Shown in pieces: positions 57,589 to 59,364 of a DNA stretch of 59,364 nucleotides. Where the stretch lies: NCBI GenBank assembly GCA_965262315.1, contig CBDHFJ010000111.1, forward strand, positions 1 through 59,364. The letters are read 5' to 3'. Every line of letters begins with the position of its first letter. Position 1 is the stretch's first letter. Position numbers and translations under genes: made by a program. Source of the DNA: JBCCFK01 sp965262315. Its GTDB lineage: Bacteria; Actinomycetota; Acidimicrobiia; Acidimicrobiales; UBA8592. The notes beneath the pieces were generated by a model, which had not been told where the DNA came from, made no database searches, and was given only the letters and a program-made list of their open reading frames with translations.

Positions 57589-58491
57589 ATGGCCGACAGG
57601 TCGGTCCCCACGATCGGCTCCGACGAGGCGGGTTCGGCCCAACGTCGGCTCGTCCGCATGGGGATCCTGTCGAGTGCGAGCGGCTTCTGGCTGGTGTCGC
57701 TGGCACCGGTGATCGTCGCCGGTGGTGGGGTCCATGGCACGGTCATGGCCTTCTGGCGTGCCGGACTGGGCCTCGTCGGTTTCGGCCTGTACGCCCTGTG
57801 GCGGCGCCAGCTGACCTGGCGGATCCTCCGCATCAGCGCGGTGCCCGGCCTGTGCTTCGCCGGCGCCATCGGCCTGTTCTTCTGGTCGGCGCAGATCACC
57901 TCGATCGCCAACGCCAGCCTGTTGACCACGCTGCAACCGATCGTGTTGATGGTGGCGGGCGTGGTGATGTTCGGCGAGCGGGTGACGGTCCGCGACTGGA
58001 TCTGGGCGGGTCTGGCCATCATCGGCGCGGTGGTGATCGTGGTGGCGGGCGACTCGGGCGGGACCGGCGACATCAAGGGTGACCTGATCGCCACCGTGTC
58101 GGTCATCATCGGGGCCGGCTACTTCATCTACGGCAAGCGGGTGCTCGAGACCGTCGATCCGCACGTCTTCATGGCCGCGATGCTGTTCTGGGGCACGCTG
58201 CTGCTGACCGCCATGGCCCTGATCTCACGCGAGGACCTGACGGCGAACACCGGTGGCGACTGGCTTCGCGTCGCGGCAGTCGCGCTGTTCCCGGGGCTGG
58301 GTCACCTGCTCCTGGCCTTCGCGCAGAACAAGGCTCCCCTGGCGTTGATGGGCGTCATCCAGCTGCTGATGCCGGTCAACTCGACCCTGCTGGCGTATCT
58401 CTTCCTCGACCAGTCCGTGACCGCGTTCCAGGTCATCGGCATGGCGTTGGTGATCACCGCCCTGAGCGTCCAGACCCTGTCCAAGGCCTAG
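57589..58491 (+). CDS. EamA-family (DMT superfamily) transporter
   Basis: 300 residues with ten hydrophobic segments in two repeated EamA units: FWLVSLAPVIVAGGGVHGTV through GLAIIGAVVIVVAG, then IKGDLIATVSVIIGAGYF through VIGMALVITALSVQ. The second unit ends in PVNSTLLAYLFLDQ, characteristic of the fold. It may export or import a pathway metabolite. One base separates its ATG from the thiolase stop, so it is in the same transcript. Confidence 0.9.
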   Translation: MADRSVPTIGSDEAGSAQRRLVRMGILSSASGFWLVSLAPVIVAGGGVHGTVMAFWRAGLGLVGFGLYALWRRQLTWRILRISAVPGLCFAGAIGLFFWSAQITSIANASLLTTLQPIVLMVAGVVMFGERVTVRDWIWAGLAIIGAVVIVVAGDSGGTGDIKGDLIATVSVIIGAGYFIYGKRVLETVDPHVFMAAMLFWGTLLLTAMALISREDLTANTGGDWLRVAAVALFPGLGHLLLAFAQNKAPLALMGVIQLLMPVNSTLLAYLFLDQSVTAFQVIGMALVITALSVQTLSKA

Positions 58492-58681
58492 GTCGTCCGA
58501 GGCGCGGCGCACCCGGGCCGTCGCACGCCCCCTGGATCTGTGGCATGCACCAGTTGGAACCACCGATGCCGAGCTCGTCGATGAGGCACTGACAGCGCTC
58601 CTCGCTCGCTACCGGTCCGCCAATGACCCGCCGGGACGTCGGCGCCCGGTCCGGAGGGGTCTCATCGGCTTCTGGAGCCAT
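58454..58681 (-). CDS. Possible small protein, uncertain
   Basis: A 75-residue reverse frame from ATG 58681 (MAPEADETPPDRAPTSRRVI) contains ERCQCLIDELGIGGSNWCMP with several Cys. Its end overlaps the 3' end of the transporter by about 38 bp. No RBS is evident and it is not recognised. It may be a chance frame in the 292-bp gap, where nothing else is seen. Confidence 0.25.
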   Translation of the reverse strand: MAPEADETPPDRAPTSRRVIGGPVASEERCQCLIDELGIGGSNWCMPQIQGACDGPGAPRLGRPRPWTGSGRSGR

Positions 58682-58783
58682 GGTCGGACCGCCGCCCGCC
58701 TTCGGACCGGGCACCACTCGCGCCAGAGGCGTCTCCTGGCAGCGCATCGGCGAACTTCGGCGACGACGTGGTGAACGTCGAGG

Positions 58784-59246
58784 TCAGGCCGGGCCGCAGA
58801 TGGCGTCGATGTCGTCGAGGATCCGGCGCTCGTCCTCGGAGTAGTGATCGCCACCGATCTCGAGCACTCCGTCCTCGGCGGTGGCACCTGCGGTCGCGTA
58901 GGCGACGTTGCGGATGATGAAGATGTAGTCGGACTTGTCCTCGGCGCTCAGCGCGTCGTCGGCGGCGGTGACCCCGAACATGACCTCCGCGAGGCTGTCC
59001 GGCACATCGCCGTCGTACACCAACATCTCGAGCATCGACGGCCATGACTCGAGCGCACGGTCGAGAATGGCGCGCTGGGTGGTGGACTCGTCGTAGGAGT
59101 TCGCGAAGGATCGAACGACCACTTCGGCGCTCTCGGCCTCCCCAGACATCGCCCAGGACCGACTTGCGCACCTGCGAGACCGCGAGCATGGCCCCGACCA
59201 CTCCCCGCGCCAGAAAACTGATCTGTTCTTCGGACGGCTGACCCAC
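58784..59246 (-). CDS. Small acidic protein of unknown function (frameshift near 59141)
   Basis: GTG 59246 follows GAGGAGG and reads MGQPSEEQISFLARGVVGAM, then AVSQVRKSVLGDV. One base shift in the CCCC run at 59140-59143 connects this to EAESAEVVVRSFANSYDEST and the rest (SMLEMLVYDGDVPDSLAEVM, then VLEIGGDHYSEDERRILDDI). Repaired, the protein has about 153 residues, is acidic and helical, without recognised domain. It lacks a signal peptide. Confidence 0.6.
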
Positions 59247-59310
59247 AGGGCCTCCTCGACAGTCGACGGTCGCGGCGAACGATAGCCCGGGGGCGGGCGG
59301 CGCGAACCCC

Positions 59311-59364
59311 TCAGCTGGTGCCGGCGAAGTGGGCGACTTGGGTGTGGTAGTGCTGCAGGGCGAT
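59311..59364 (-). CDS. C-terminal fragment of a gene cut by the window edge
   Basis: Reverse frame ending at 59311 reads IALQHYHTQVAHFAGTS before the stop; the rest lies outside. The fragment is too short to name. The next gene (58784-59246) starts 65 bp further on in the same direction. Confidence 0.5.
   Translation of the reverse strand: MALQHYHTQVAHFAGTS

Overview
The window is about 59 kb of very GC-rich DNA with dense gene packing, frequent GTG starts, start/stop overlaps (GTGA, ATGA) and single-copy housekeeping genes. This fits a high-GC Actinomycetota chromosome. The mix of Rieske oxygenases, P450s, a Cox-type molybdenum hydroxylase, TldD/PmbA proteins and acyl-CoA enzymes is reminiscent of Acidimicrobiia (Ilumatobacter-like marine or soil lineages), but that placement is inference. 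No phage, integrase, transposase or CRISPR array was seen.

Region 1 (1-14.3 kb, mostly housekeeping): a partial membrane acyltransferase; a G-rich degenerate repeat; tRNA-Ala(CGC); molybdenum cofactor genes moaC, moaA and moeA with a Cof-type HAD phosphatase between moaA and moeA; plsY; an FmdB-type zinc ribbon protein; an SAF/CpaB-like protein; a reverse-strand operon tldD-pmbA-pmbA-uppP; a FlK-like thioesterase; and an enoyl-CoA hydratase-like protein.

Region 2 (14.4-23.9 kb): a flippase-like membrane protein, PAP2 phosphatase, dxs, an NfuA-like Fe-S protein, ilvA, a GNAT acetyltransferase, a HAD phosphatase and an ABC-F ATPase. Nearly all of these read as conserved proteins broken by one-base shifts, mostly at short homopolymers. 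I read this as sequence error rather than true gene decay. Two related inverted repeats flank the GNAT gene.

Region 3 (23.8-33.8 kb): a double hot-dog thioesterase, a large AAA/LuxR regulator, an SRPBCC protein, a nitrilase-family hydrolase with a C45 acyltransferase/peptidase, and a single unbroken reading frame that fuses LivH, LivM and an MFS transporter.

Region 4 (33.8-59.4 kb, catabolic): a metallo-beta-lactamase hydrolase leading a CoxM-CoxS-CoxL operon whose large subunit has a lysine-rich insertion; two separate Rieske oxygenase alpha subunits; a dienelactone hydrolase; three P450s and a [3Fe-4S] ferredoxin; an alcohol dehydrogenase with an AHL-lactonase-like hydrolase; a TetR regulator with a palindromic operator; an SDR; an amidohydrolase; an unrecognised internally duplicated protein; and a DUF35 / acyl-CoA ligase / thiolase / EamA group. 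The set suggests stepwise oxidation and CoA-dependent cleavage of a hydrophobic ring or side-chain substrate (steroid-, terpenoid- or xenobiotic-like). The Moco genes in Region 1 could supply the Cox-type enzyme.
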